Source: Zygnema cylindricum
Taxonomy: Eukaryota; Streptophyta; Zygnematophyceae; Zygnematales; Zygnemataceae
Direction: 5' to 3'
Length of the DNA stretch: 41,686 nucleotides
Assembly (NCBI GenBank): GCA_037447655.1
Contig: JBBHKE010001180.1
Coordinates: 26,645-68,330, forward strand
This document shows positions 32,325 to 41,686 of the stretch, piece after piece. The notes below the pieces were generated by a model, which was not told the DNA's origin, did not search any database, and saw only the letters and a list, made by a program, of their open reading frames with translations. The translations under genes were made by a program, and so were the position numbers. Every line of letters begins with the position of its first letter. Position 1 is the stretch's first letter.

Positions 32325-32817
32325 CAGAAGTACAGAACCGCTCCCTAGTTTCATTTTGGTTGAGTGTACGGTACAGTACTGTAACACACACATCTGTACG
32401 GTAGAGAATAGAACACTAAAGTCTAAAGATTAAAAAAGTTTCAGTCCTTATGAATAGTCTTACTGATTTCTGCTGTCCACGTGTCAGTCAACGAGCCAGT
32501 CTTCACTCTTTCCTGCCGAAAACTGCAACAGTTTTCCAGAAAAACTTAGCCCTAATTTAAAAACTATTTTTTTTAAAGTTCTTTTGGAATATTATGTACT
32601 CTCTCAAATAGATCCCATCCTTTATTTCCTTTGTTCCTATAACTTTTTTTTTCAGTTTCTTCCTTCTAATCCTTTTCAAATCCTTTAGGGTTTTAAAAAC
32701 CCTAAATATAGGGAAGAAGAAGAAAAGGTCAGAATAAAAATCGTACGGAATAAAATAAGGGCAGAATAAACAAGTAGGTCAGAATAAAGAAGGAAAGTTC
32801 TTTAAAAAAAAGAAACT
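32325..32817 (+). promoter_or_regulatory. Promoter and 5' leader region of cyclin T
   Basis: The region between the last transposon and the cyclin T ATG. It holds the palindrome TACAGTACTGTA (32372-32383), polypyrimidine at 32590-32680, a paired telo-box, and three CAGAATAAA repeats at 32730, 32762 and 32780 just before the ATG. The transcription start cannot be fixed from sequence. Confidence 0.5.
32684..32706. promoter_or_regulatory. Inverted pair of telo-boxes upstream of cyclin T
   Basis: TTTAGGG (32684-32690) and CCCTAAA (32700-32706) face each other across TTTTAAAAA, giving a near-perfect palindrome. AAACCCTA-type telo-boxes are known in promoters of plant growth and translation genes. 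It lies 112 bases before the ATG. Confidence 0.5.
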
Positions 32818-35800
32818 ATGTCTGAGGCACTTGTAGAGGAAATTGGAGCTTTGGACAGAGAGGATGAAGAGGATGGTGCCACGTGGCAACAATGGTACTT
32901 TTCGAGGGAAGAACTGGAGAGGCGGTCGCCGTCACGAGTCGACGGAATCGACGCAAAGAGAGAAACTTATTTGAGGAGATCTTATTGCACTTATTTGCAG
33001 GACTTGGGAATGCGGCTGAAAGTGTGAGTGGAAGGGATTAGGGTTAGGGTTCCGGTTAGGGTTTGGAAAGGAATTGAGGTTGGAGTTTGGGGAAGGAATT
33101 AGGGTTAGGGTTCTGGAAGGATTTAGGGTTTTGTAAAAGAAATGAAGGGAAAGGAAGGGGAAGGGAGGGGAGGAACGGGGAGAAGAGGGATATCCTATTG
33201 CGCTTATTTGCAGGACTTGAGAATGCGGCTGAAAGTGTGAGTGGAAGGAATTAGGGTTAGGGTTAGGATTAGGGTCTGGGAAGGAATTATGGTTAAGGTT
33301 TGGGAAGGTATTAAGGACGGAGGATATGTCGCTAAAGTGTAATTAAGGACGGAGAAGAAGTGTAATTGAGGAAGGAGAGAAACTGTAATAAAGGACGGAG
33401 AGGAAGTGTGGTTAAGGAAGGAGTGTAACTAAGGACGGAGAGGAAGTGTGGTTAGGGAAGGAGTGTAGTTAAAAGTGTAATTAAGGACAGAGAGGAAGTG
33501 TGGTTAAGGAAGGAGGAGAAATTGGTTTAGAAAGACCAAAGCAGCTGGCAGGCTGGATGCAGGCCACAGATCACAATCGCCACTGCCATCGTTTTCTGCC
33601 ATCGCTTCTTTCTACGCCAGTCACACTCGCGAAATGACCGCTTTGTGAGTCTCTCTCTCTTTCTCTCTCTCGGACGTTAGATCGATGCCTCTATGGCTAT
33701 GACAAGCACACTGCCTCACTCTCGCTCTCACTCTTATTCTCATTCCCCTCTCCTCTGTCCCTGCTATGGTGCAGGGTTAACCTTAGCTGACTTCCTGCGT
33801 AAGAATTGGGAGGTTGAATATGTGTGTTGTGGGTTTTGTGATTTTGGAACGTTTTATGATTGTTATTAATTTTGTGATTGCTGTTGTTTTGTTTGTGAAT
33901 TGTGATTTCTCTGTTTCTCTGCTTTAATTTTTTGTCCTTGCGGTGTTATCGAATATATTGAATGCAGTGGATGTTATGCTTGCCGTGAATTACCGTATAT
34001 GTTGTGGAATACCTGTGAAAGTTGGTGGGTTTTGTGAATTGTTGTTCAATTTTTTGTTGGTTTTTATTGAAAATTGTTGTAAAGGTTATATTTTTTGTGG
34101 CTCTTATCGATATATGTTGTTGTGTATCGATCGAAGTCGCTGTCGATGTATCGGGATATCGCCATTTGACTGTATAATTATTAAGATATATCTGTATAAT
34201 ATCTGGCAGTAACCAACCAATAAACGGTACTTGGTATGTAAATTCTAACAAACTGGAAATATTTCTTGCTAATCTTGATTGAACACGGGATTGGCTGGAA
34301 ATTTTGCGCACAAAGTAAAAATTAAGCGAATTACATTATTTTGTACATAAAACCAGAAATTCATTACTGTACTGTACACCCTGTGAATGGTTAGTAGTTT
34401 CTGAATTGGTGCCAGTTTTTTTGGCCTTCAAAGACTTATTTCGTTAATTAGACTACTTTTTTTTTCTTAATGTTAATTTGGTAAGCGGTACAAAGGCGTC
34501 CACATCATTGGACCTAAATCAAAATTCACAAACCTGAGATAAACCCCAGGCATTTATACACTAATAATGGTTCACGGTGTAGTGTACTGAGAAAAAAATT
34601 CAACGTCAACGGCTTCAGAACTGAAACGTTTGACTAGTATGGGAATAAATAGTTTGGATACTGACGACAATGTGATATCAATTGCGATGTATTGCGATGA
34701 TTGACAATGTTAGTCATTGGCCCGATGTATTGAATACCGAGACCTTTCAAACAAGTAACTATTGATTATCGGCACATCATATGCCCGATTTATAACACGA
34801 ATTGCAAAGAATTGCAACAGTTCATATGTTTCGTTTTCCTTATTTTTTTGTTGTCATTCCTAATTTTTTGTGCTTCCTATCGAGAATTGTTGTAATTGTT
34901 TTTTACTTTTGCGGTTCCTGTCGATGATATGTTTGCAGACAATTGCGACAGTTTGTATGTTTTTAGCGGGAAAGGTGGAGGAGACTCCGAGGCCTCTTAA
35001 GGATGTGATAACTATGGCTCATGAGTTACAGACAAAAAAGGATCCTGAAGCTCTTGCACGGATACGTCAGAAGGTATTTACGTCTTTTGACATTTCTGAA
35101 ATTTTCTTTTAATCTCAATTACAATACTCTGGAGATAGGTCAACGAAATAGTAAAGTGAATTCTCTCACACCAAAATTCTTTCTCCCCCAAATTCTCTCT
35201 CAAAAATCTGTTCTCATCCTACTTTTCTGTCACCCAAATCCACTCTCACAAAAATCCTCTCTCACCCAAATGCTTAGCATCAACCGTAGTTTAACTGAAA
35301 TTCATGAGGAAGATCTCCCGCATCCAAATCCTCCCTCTCTCAAATCCTCTCTCTCTCCCAAATCCTCTCTTTCTCCCAAATTCTTAGCATCGACCTTAGT
35401 TTTATGAAAACTATGGGGAAAGCCTTCCCTCACCCAAATTCTTAGCCATAGTTTTATCAAAACTATGGGGAAACTCTTCTTCAATCACATTCAAATCCCT
35501 TTGGTTGAAACCTATTTGTAGTTTTGTAAATATCTTCTTGGGAAAATCTATGAAAATCTAATGGGAGTATTTATGAAAATCTGTTAAAATCTATGGGGAA
35601 AATCTATTAGAATCTATGCGGAAAATCTATTAAAATATATGAGAAAATTATCAAAATCTATTAACCTATTAAAATCTAAAACTTTATAAAATGGGGAAAC
35701 AGGGGTGGCAAGAGCATTACGAGGACCAACGAGAGCTTATTTTGGTAGGAGAGAGACTCCTTTTGACTACTCTCGGTTTTGACCTAAATGTTTCTCATCC

Positions 35801-38799
35801 GTATCGTCCTCTTGTGGCCGCCGTAAAAAGGATAGGAGCCGCCCAACAGTCTCTCGCACAAGTTGCATGGAACTTCATCAACGACGGGTAAAATAAATAA
35901 GATTAAAAAAAAAAAAATGAGGTTTCGTTATGGGTTCTAGGTTCTAGGTTTTCTGGGTTTTGTGGTTTCCATTTGTTGTTTGAAGTGTAAGGATTAGAGT
36001 ATATATATAGTTTTCAGGGTTTTGTATCTGAGGTTTCATGGTTTCCATGTACAGCTTGTAATTGAAAAGTGAAAACATATTCGGGTGTTAAGATCAGGAT
36101 CTTCTAGGTTCCCATGTGCAGTTTATAGGGTAAAGAAGTGAAAAGCATATCTTTTTTCGTTTTTATGTTTTAGGTTTAGGATTTTCTAGTTTTTTTAGAT
36201 TTTCTAGTTTTTAAGTTTTTAATTTTTTTAAGTCTTCTAGGTTTCCATGTGCAGTTTGACGTTGTTAGAACTTCAAATATGCAGAAACTGAATAAAGAAT
36301 TTGCGTGCACAGATTACGGACGTCTCTATGTCTTCAGTTCCGTCCACATCAAATTGCCGCAGGAGCCATTTTCCTTGCGGCGAAATTTTTGCGAATTAAA
36401 CTCCCACCTTCGTCTGATCGTGGGTTCCATGGATTTGATGTCACCGAAGTACAACTTAAAGGTGAGAAAAAACAGGAAGAAATTAGGTACATAATTCAAC
36501 ATCTGATGGTTTTAAGTCCAGGAAAACAGGAAAAAATTCAGTATATTGTTCAACGCTTAATAGTTTGAATTGAGTTTCAAAGATGAGAAAAAACAGGAAG
36601 AGGTTTGGTACATTGTTCAACACTGAATAGTTTAAGCTGAATTTTTTTGTGTACTCCTAATGTCAAAAATTCGTTTTTACAAACGTTAGAATCATAACTC
36701 ACAAATTACAAATTACAAATTACAAAAAATATTTTTCCATGCCATATTTCATTATTTTGTGCGTTTTATCTTAGTGTCTTCAATGAAAACTGTTACTAAA
36801 GAAGCATTTCAAGAATCCAATTTGTTGAGCTTAATTCAAAGATAAGTGTTTTTCTTGTGGTTCAGTTCACTGGTTAAGGAAAGACATTGTTAAAAAAGGT
36901 TATTGACAGTTTTTTAACTCTCCAAAACACTTAACTCATGTTGTGTGTTAGACTAATTCACATGTACTTCCAAACATGACAAGATGTACTTTTATATCAA
37001 AGTCTGGATCACATTAGTGCCCCGCATATCATTAATTAGAGTCGATGTTCTTCTCGATGATCAATTTTTTTTTTTTGTTGTAGATACTTGCCGGATGTCT
37101 CGTGGGAATATTGCATTGAAAATGTAGCAGTCTTACCTTTTGATTGAAACCAAAGTTGAACACGTTTGCGCAGAGAAATATGATTTTAATAGGTGAAAAA
37201 GAACCAGTTCATTCTTCGAAGTTCATTCTTCTTTAGTATGAACTTAAATAGCGATAGGTCAAAACCTTACAAAAACGTTAAACAAATCCAAACAAAAACG
37301 AAGGAGAAAAAAAATACGAAAGCAAAATCACTAAAAAAGTAAACAAATTTTGAAAACCACCATGGGAAATGGGAAAATTTGCAGAAGTAAGCAGTCAAAT
37401 GCTCGAGCTTTACGAACAAACCAAAGGAGCTTCTCGAGGGAGTGCACCGAGCAATAGTACCGCACCTCCCTCTAAAAGCACAATACAGAATAGCAATGGA
37501 CACACTCCCTCTATAGAAAAACCTAAACCTGATCCCAGTACAAATTGGGGTACAAATCGTCCGAGTTTCTCGGGTTCCGAGCAAAGTGATCAAAAAAGTG
37601 TTTTACCGGAAGTTTCTTATGGGAAAAGATATGAACCCCAGGGTTTAAGAGAGAGTAGTACAGTGGAGGAGGGAAACGGGGGGTCGTTGGTAGAGGACGA
37701 TGCGATGAGTTTAGATAGTGCGGAAGGAGAGAGAGAGGATTTAAGACCGGCCCCACAGGATATGCAATCGGTTTCTCCTCCCAAGTCGAGAGAGGGAGGA
37801 CGGAGTCGAGAGAGAGAATCAAGTGTCGGGAAACCGCAAAGGTCGTCTCCCACGAAGGAGGGAGGAGGAGAGGTAAGGAGAGGGAAGAGGGAGGGATCCA
37901 GCCTCGAGGAGGAGAGAGAGAGGGAGAGGGATCGGTGGTCCAAAGAGGGTGGAAGATCGAAAACGGGTGCTAAAAATGTGAGTGACGGAGGGGTAAGCGA
38001 ATCAAGTAACGGGCTTACAAAGGGGGCAGGGGAGAGGGAAGAGGAGGAGGATGATGAGGAGAGAAGGAGAACCTGGGAACTATTGGAAGATGTAGATTTG
38101 GGGGAGCCTGTGAAAGAAAGGAGCATAAAACCGAAAGTGAGGAAAGCTATGCAAGCTCTTTTACCGAAACGGTTAGGAGAGTCGGTAGGGAACGGTAGTA
38201 GAACGGAGCATGAGGGAGGGAAGAGAGAGGAAGAGGAAGAAGAGGGAAAACGGTCCGGTTCTGGGCAACCGAGGGAGAAGGTGACAGGCGAAGGGACATC
38301 TGTTCGTGGGAGTGGGAGAGAGGGAGAGAGAGAGGCACAGCCCGAGAGAGGAGAGAGAGGAGGGAGACGTGAATTGGACAGTAAGGACGAACAGTTGAAA
38401 AGGAGGAGAGAGGAGGGAAGTCATTCGGATGGTGAAAATAAAAGAGTCCGTATCTCCCCCAATCAAAGACCTCCAAAAAATTCAAATTGGGGGGAGGATA
38501 CGGAATTTACGGAAGAGGGAGAGTTACCCGAGACCGAGAAAACTCAAAATTTACCCAACAGAGGAGAAAATGGGGTATCAGAGGGAAGTAGAGATCTATC
38601 GGAAACTCGTCGACAAAACAATAAAGGACAGTCAAATTTTCCTCCTCGAGATTATCCCCATAATCGAGAAAAACATCACGAGAGAGGGGAATATGAGAGG
38701 GAGAGGGAGAGGGAGAGGGAGAGGGAGAGGGATCGTTTGCGTGAGGAAGAAAGTTCTCCGAGAGACCGACCTCCGAGGAAGTCGAAATTTTACGGTTGA
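32818..38799 (+). CDS. CYCT1: Cyclin T (P-TEFb cyclin subunit), six exons
   Basis: Exons 32818-33023, 33563-33644, 34939-35073, 35703-35887, 36313-36461 and 37385-38799 join in phase to give 723 residues, all with GT-AG introns. The N-terminus [22 protein letters not shown]-type start, [68 protein letters not shown] and [17 protein letters not shown] are diagnostic of plant cyclin T; two cyclin folds span about 20-260. [12 protein letters not shown] ends the conserved core. Residues about 270-723 are a charged Arg/Glu/Ser-rich tail ending SKFYG, longer than is usual in plants; its RERERE run comes from a GA-rich tract. With a CDK9/CDKC kinase it phosphorylates the RNA polymerase II tail in the nucleus to release elongation. 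Exon 4 starts two residues longer than usual (GWQEHYEDQ), so that acceptor is the least certain. Confidence 0.93.
33194..33290 (+). repeat. Duplicated end of cyclin T exon 1 inside intron 1
   Basis: Repeats, 213 bases downstream, the last 40 or so bases of exon 1 plus the start of intron 1 (CTTATTTGCAG, GACTTGAGAATGCGGCTGAA, AGTGTGAGTGGAAGG) with a few changes. The copied TTATTTGCAG and AGT|GTGAGT bracket 33214-33236 as a possible 23-nt exon. Inclusion would shift the reading frame. TTAGGG-rich motifs follow both copies. Confidence 0.75.
33310..33525 (+). repeat. Minisatellite in cyclin T intron 1
   Basis: About five degenerate units of 32-52 bases with the core TTAAGGACGGAGAGGAAGTG and TGGTTAAGGAAGGAGTGTA. 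It ends 40 bases before the exon 2 acceptor. Confidence 0.8.
34375..34581. mobile_element. Family 2-like MITE in cyclin T intron 2
   Basis: Left end TACACCCTGTGAATGG, right end GGTTCACGGTGTA. Flanking octamers CTGTACTG (34367-34374) and GTGTACTG (34582-34589) match at 7 of 8. The termini resemble family 2; the interior is divergent. It lies far from both splice sites. Confidence 0.6.
35140..35695 (+). repeat. Short repeats in cyclin T intron 3
   Basis: First half: CTCTCxxCCCAAATxCT units (35160-35450), including two copies of a TTCTTAGCATCGACC-like block and two of AAAACTATGGGGAAA. Second half: many AAAATCTAT(T/G) units up to the exon 4 acceptor. No coding signal. Confidence 0.65.
36462..36650 (+). 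repeat. Three-unit direct repeat at the start of cyclin T intron 5
   Basis: Units with AAACAGGAAGAA(A/G)TT, GTACAT(A/T)(A/G)TTCAACA and TTTAAG(T/C) recur at about 36470, 36522 and 36588. The first begins right at the donor. The remaining intron to 37384 is AT-rich without features. Confidence 0.6.
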
Positions 38800-39866
38800 C
38801 ATGTGACTCGTTCCGTATGCGGTTTTTTGTCCTTTTTTTCATGTATAGAAAGTATGGTGGTATGTTTTTAAGTCTTTTTTCTTTTTTTCATAAGGGATTT
38901 GTCGTCAGAAAGAAAAAAAAGCATTTGATAAAAAAAAGGGTATCGAAAAAATAAATTAGTGAAGGTTGTGACATATGTCCTACTTTTTTTTTTTTTTTTT
39001 TCTTTGCTTTGTTATTCTCTTCCAGTTTAGATATTTTCTGTATCAATATTACAAATTCAAGCTTTTCTATGAAGAAAATAAAAGTATAAAACTTTGTTAA
39101 CAAATGGGAAATTTTCCATAATTTAAATCCTAAAATAGGTATCTGGTCGACGAAAACTTTGTTTGAAAGGTCGATGCGAAATGGTCTTTTCTTCCTTTTA
39201 TTTTTTTGGTTTAATTGAAGACATTGATATTTTAATATGGAATGACATTCGCTAAAAGATTTATCAATTTATAAATACGGTTGTGTTGATTTTTTACGAC
39301 ACAGCATTTGTAAAAATGTTGAAAGCTTATAAGCGATAATTTCTTCAAATTTTCTCTCTCACGGAAGTTCATTATTGATAAAATTAATTTTGCAAAATTC
39401 TGAAAATAAATTCTTCCAATAAAGTATACTCCGAGACTGGCAAATGAAGAAGAAAAAAAAAACATCAAAACATTGACAAAAAAGAATATAGCCAAGTAAA
39501 ATACGTTTAAAAAAGAAACGAAAAGATAAAATACATTTATTCACACAAATCTCCATAAGACAGATCTCATCAAAAAAGAAGATAAAGAGAATAGTTGAAA
39601 AATAAAAAATACACATTTTAAAAATGAATCCACACAAATTTATTTCTTAATATAGGTGCAAAACTTGACAAGAAAAAATTAAAAATGGTACGTCAAAGCA
39701 CACGAACACCCTCAACCCGATAAAACCTTACATCTAACCAAACTTAATAGACCGTACAAAAAACAAAAACACAAAACAGAAGTTTCAAACAAATTGTATG
39801 TTCCTTCCCTCCCGTCCTTCAAACCACAAACACTTAACCGTAAAAAACACTTTCATCTCAAAAACT
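38800..39866. other. Convergent 3' region between cyclin T and the minus-strand gene
   Basis: AT-rich, with a T run at 38984-39001 and A-rich blocks. AATAAA-like sites occur near 38947 and 39076 on the plus strand. Frames such as 39359-39637 (minus) are Phe/Ile-rich noise. The two genes end toward each other here. Confidence 0.5.
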
Positions 39867-40382
39867 TTATCTCGAAAGTGTCAACGATCGAGTAAACGGA
39901 ACCGGAGTCGCGACATTTTCAAATTTTTTAACGAGATCCACACTATTTATCTGAACCAATTTCCCGTCTAATTTTCCGTCTAATCTAACATCTCCTAAAT
40001 TCAAAATTCCTTTGACAGCAATCGATTTCGATCTTTCTCGTCGTAACGAAATATTATTTTCCAAACCTTTTTTCCTCGCAGGTAAAGAATTCGTGAGAGA
40101 TCCTTCCGATATCGATATCTCGACATTTTCGTCTTTTTCCACAGGTTTATAACTCGCAATCGTATCGAAATGATCGTTAATACTCGCCCAAAACATTTCC
40201 AATTCGTAAAGTTGTCCGTTAAGAGCTTCTTTACGAGCTTGGAGAACTCTTTTTCTTAAATTTTCCGATCTCGAGAAACCTCCAAGAAGATCAAAAGCTG
40301 CCCGAGTCGGAGAATCTTTCCCGAGGACCAATGCGGTCCTCTCCAAAACTTTGTCCAAAATTTCCAACGAAAGATTGTCTCT
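39867..40382 (-). CDS. Last exon of an unrecognised minus-strand gene
   Basis: Starts after a plant-like acceptor on the minus strand (CTAATTAATGCAG, with a branch-point-like CTAAT), in phase 0, and encodes 171 residues to TAA. The N-terminal 75 residues look alpha-helical and well formed: LDKVLERTALVLGKDSPTRA, FDLLGGF, LRKRVLQARKEALNGQLYEL and WASINDHFDTIASY. The rest is Lys/Ser-rich and less ordered, with a short repeat LDGKLDGKL. Codon use and complexity are those of a real host gene. I do not recognise the family. Upstream exons lie beyond the purine tract and outside the window. Confidence 0.65.
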   Translation of the reverse strand, partial: RDNLSLEILDKVLERTALVLGKDSPTRAAFDLLGGFSRSENLRKRVLQARKEALNGQLYELEMFWASINDHFDTIASYKPVEKDENVEISISEGSLTNSLPARKKGLENNISLRRERSKSIAVKGILNLGDVRLDGKLDGKLVQINSVDLVKKFENVATPVPFTRSLTLSR

Positions 40383-40456
40383 CTGCATTAATTAGCCCAA
40401 AAAAGAAAAAATAACAAGTGATTAGTGACATGTCTTCTGTTATTGATAACTCGCCT

Positions 40457-41608
40457 GAGAGAGAAAAGAGGGGAGAGGGGAGAGCGGAAAAGTGAGCGAG
40501 AGAGAAGAGAGCATAGGAGAGAAGAGACAAAGAGGACAGGAGAGAGAAGAGAGGAGAGAGGAGGGAGGAGAGGACAGAGGAGAGACGAGAGAGAAGAGGG
40601 AGGGGAAAGAGAGGAGAGAGAAGAGAGAAGAGAAGAAGTGAGAAGAGAGGAGGGCAGAGGAGAGAGAGGAGAGATGACACATGGGAGGAGAGAGGAAAGA
40701 GGAGAGAAGAGAGGAGGATAGAGGAGAGAGGAGGGAGGAAGGAGGAGAGAAGAAAGAGGAGAGAGGAGAGAGGAAAGAGAGTAAAGAGGGGAGGAGAGAG
40801 GAAAAAGGCAAGAGGAGAGATGAAAGAAGTTCAGAGGGGAGAGGAGAGAGGAAAGAGTAGAGTGAAGAGGGAGGAAAGAGGAGAGAGGAGAGAGAGGAGA
40901 GGAGAGATGAAAGAAGTTTCAAAGAGTGGAGAGAGGAGAGAGGTGATACTGAGAGCGCAGACAGAAAAGGTAGAAGGGAGAGGAGGGAGGGGAGAGGTGA
41001 GACAAGAGAGGAGAGGAGAGAACAGGGAGGAGATGATAGAAGAGAGAAGGTCAAGAGGAGACGGGAGAGGGGAGAAGGGCGGCAAGAGAAGAGGAAAGAG
41101 AGAGGATAGAGGAGGGAGGAGGGAGGATAGAGGAGAGAGGAGAGACGCGAGGAATGAGGCGAGAGGACACGAGGGAGGAATAGAGGAGACGAAAGAGGAG
41201 AGAGGAGGAGGAGGGAGGACAGAGAAGAGGAGAGGAGAGGAGAGGAGTGGAGAGAGGAGAGAGGATAGCGGAGAGAGAAGAGAGGAGAGAGGAGAGTGGA
41301 GAGGGGAGAGGTGATACGAGAGAGGAGAAAAGAAAGAAGATGGAGGGGAGAGGGAAGAGGTTAGAGGTGATACAAGAAAGGGAGAAGGAGGGAGGAAAGA
41401 GGGGAGAGGGGTGGAAGAAGAGAGGAGAGAGGAGAGGATAGAAGAGGAAAGAGGAGAAAAGTTTCAGGGAGAGGTGCGATGTGATACAAGAGAGGAGAAA
41501 GGAGAGAGGAGAGAAGAGAGCAGAGAGAAAAGGTAGAGGGGAGAGGAGAAAGGTGTGACGAGAGAGGAGAGAGAAAAGTGGAGAAAGGAGAGGAGAGAAG
41601 AGAGAAAT

Positions 41609-41686
<78 letters not shown>
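40457..41686. repeat. 1.2-kb purine tract ending in (AG)n
   Basis: Nearly all A/G on the plus strand to the window end. 41613-41686 is a perfect (AG)n of 37 units that runs off the edge. Larger units are visible: GATGAAAGAAGTT recurs at about 40818 and 40907, and GGTGATAC(A/G)AGA-type blocks at about 40941, 41310, 41368 and 41480. It sits in the intron upstream of the minus-strand exon, so the transcript would carry a giant polypyrimidine stretch ending about 75 bases before the acceptor. It can form triplex DNA. Confidence 0.9.

Noticed and set aside
33943-34212. 89-codon frame between cyclin T exons 2 and 3
   Set aside because: It lies wholly in intron 2, with no similarity to cyclin and no splice fit.
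37617-38485. Minus-strand frames of 97-169 codons opposite cyclin T exon 6
   Set aside because: Shadows of the Arg/Glu/Ser-rich cyclin T tail; no independent splice or domain evidence.
40440-41314. Several 80-204 codon frames on both strands
   Set aside because: Purine tract artefacts; all residues derive from GA/GG/AG codons or their complements.
1-41686. tRNA, rRNA or CRISPR arrays
   Set aside because: None seen. The only tRNA-like matches are the retrotransposon primer sites, and the regular repeats lack unique spacers.

Overview
The window is nuclear DNA from a streptophyte (a land plant or a charophyte-type green alga). The main evidence is a six-exon cyclin T gene of plant type at 32818-38799. 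GT-AG introns, plant-type retrotransposons primed by initiator tRNA-Met, and telomere-like TTTAGGG motifs agree with this. The low gene density, long purine/pyrimidine minisatellites and many nested transposons suggest a large, repeat-rich genome. I cannot name the species.

Layout: 133-748 (-) is a small two-exon gene for a putative secreted protein, with a TATA box and a palindromic G-box upstream. 1600-6240 holds copies of three small foldback transposon families, all with 8-bp target duplications where the duplication can be read. 6259-14042 (-) is a nearly intact Ty3/gypsy retrotransposon, element A, with 5-bp target duplications. From 14308 lies a broken paralogue of the first gene in opposite orientation. 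Its intron 1 holds a 668-bp inverted-repeat transposon, and a second, older gypsy copy (element B, 15783-23731, +) lies downstream of its exon 2. A proline-rich extracellular-type exon at 23952-24411 may be its last exon. 24412-32330 is gene-poor, with purine minisatellites, a degenerate repeat array, and a segment present twice (27306-28143 and 31485-32324) that shows one transposon insertion beside its matching empty site.

32330-41686 is the host-gene part. Cyclin T, the regulatory partner of the CDK9-type kinase that phosphorylates RNA polymerase II, is on the + strand. It converges with the last exon of an unrecognised minus-strand gene (39867-40382), whose upstream intron is a 1.2-kb purine tract ending in (AG)n at the window edge.

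Most notable: a canonical -1 slippery heptamer at the gag-pol junction of both gypsy copies; an occupied/empty site pair proving transposition of one foldback family; a 46-bp block with ATG and splice donor conserved in two otherwise divergent transposon copies; and a duplicated exon end in cyclin T intron 1 that could act as a 23-nt poison exon. I see no system that is clearly new to science. Most of the window is transposon biology around two or three host genes.
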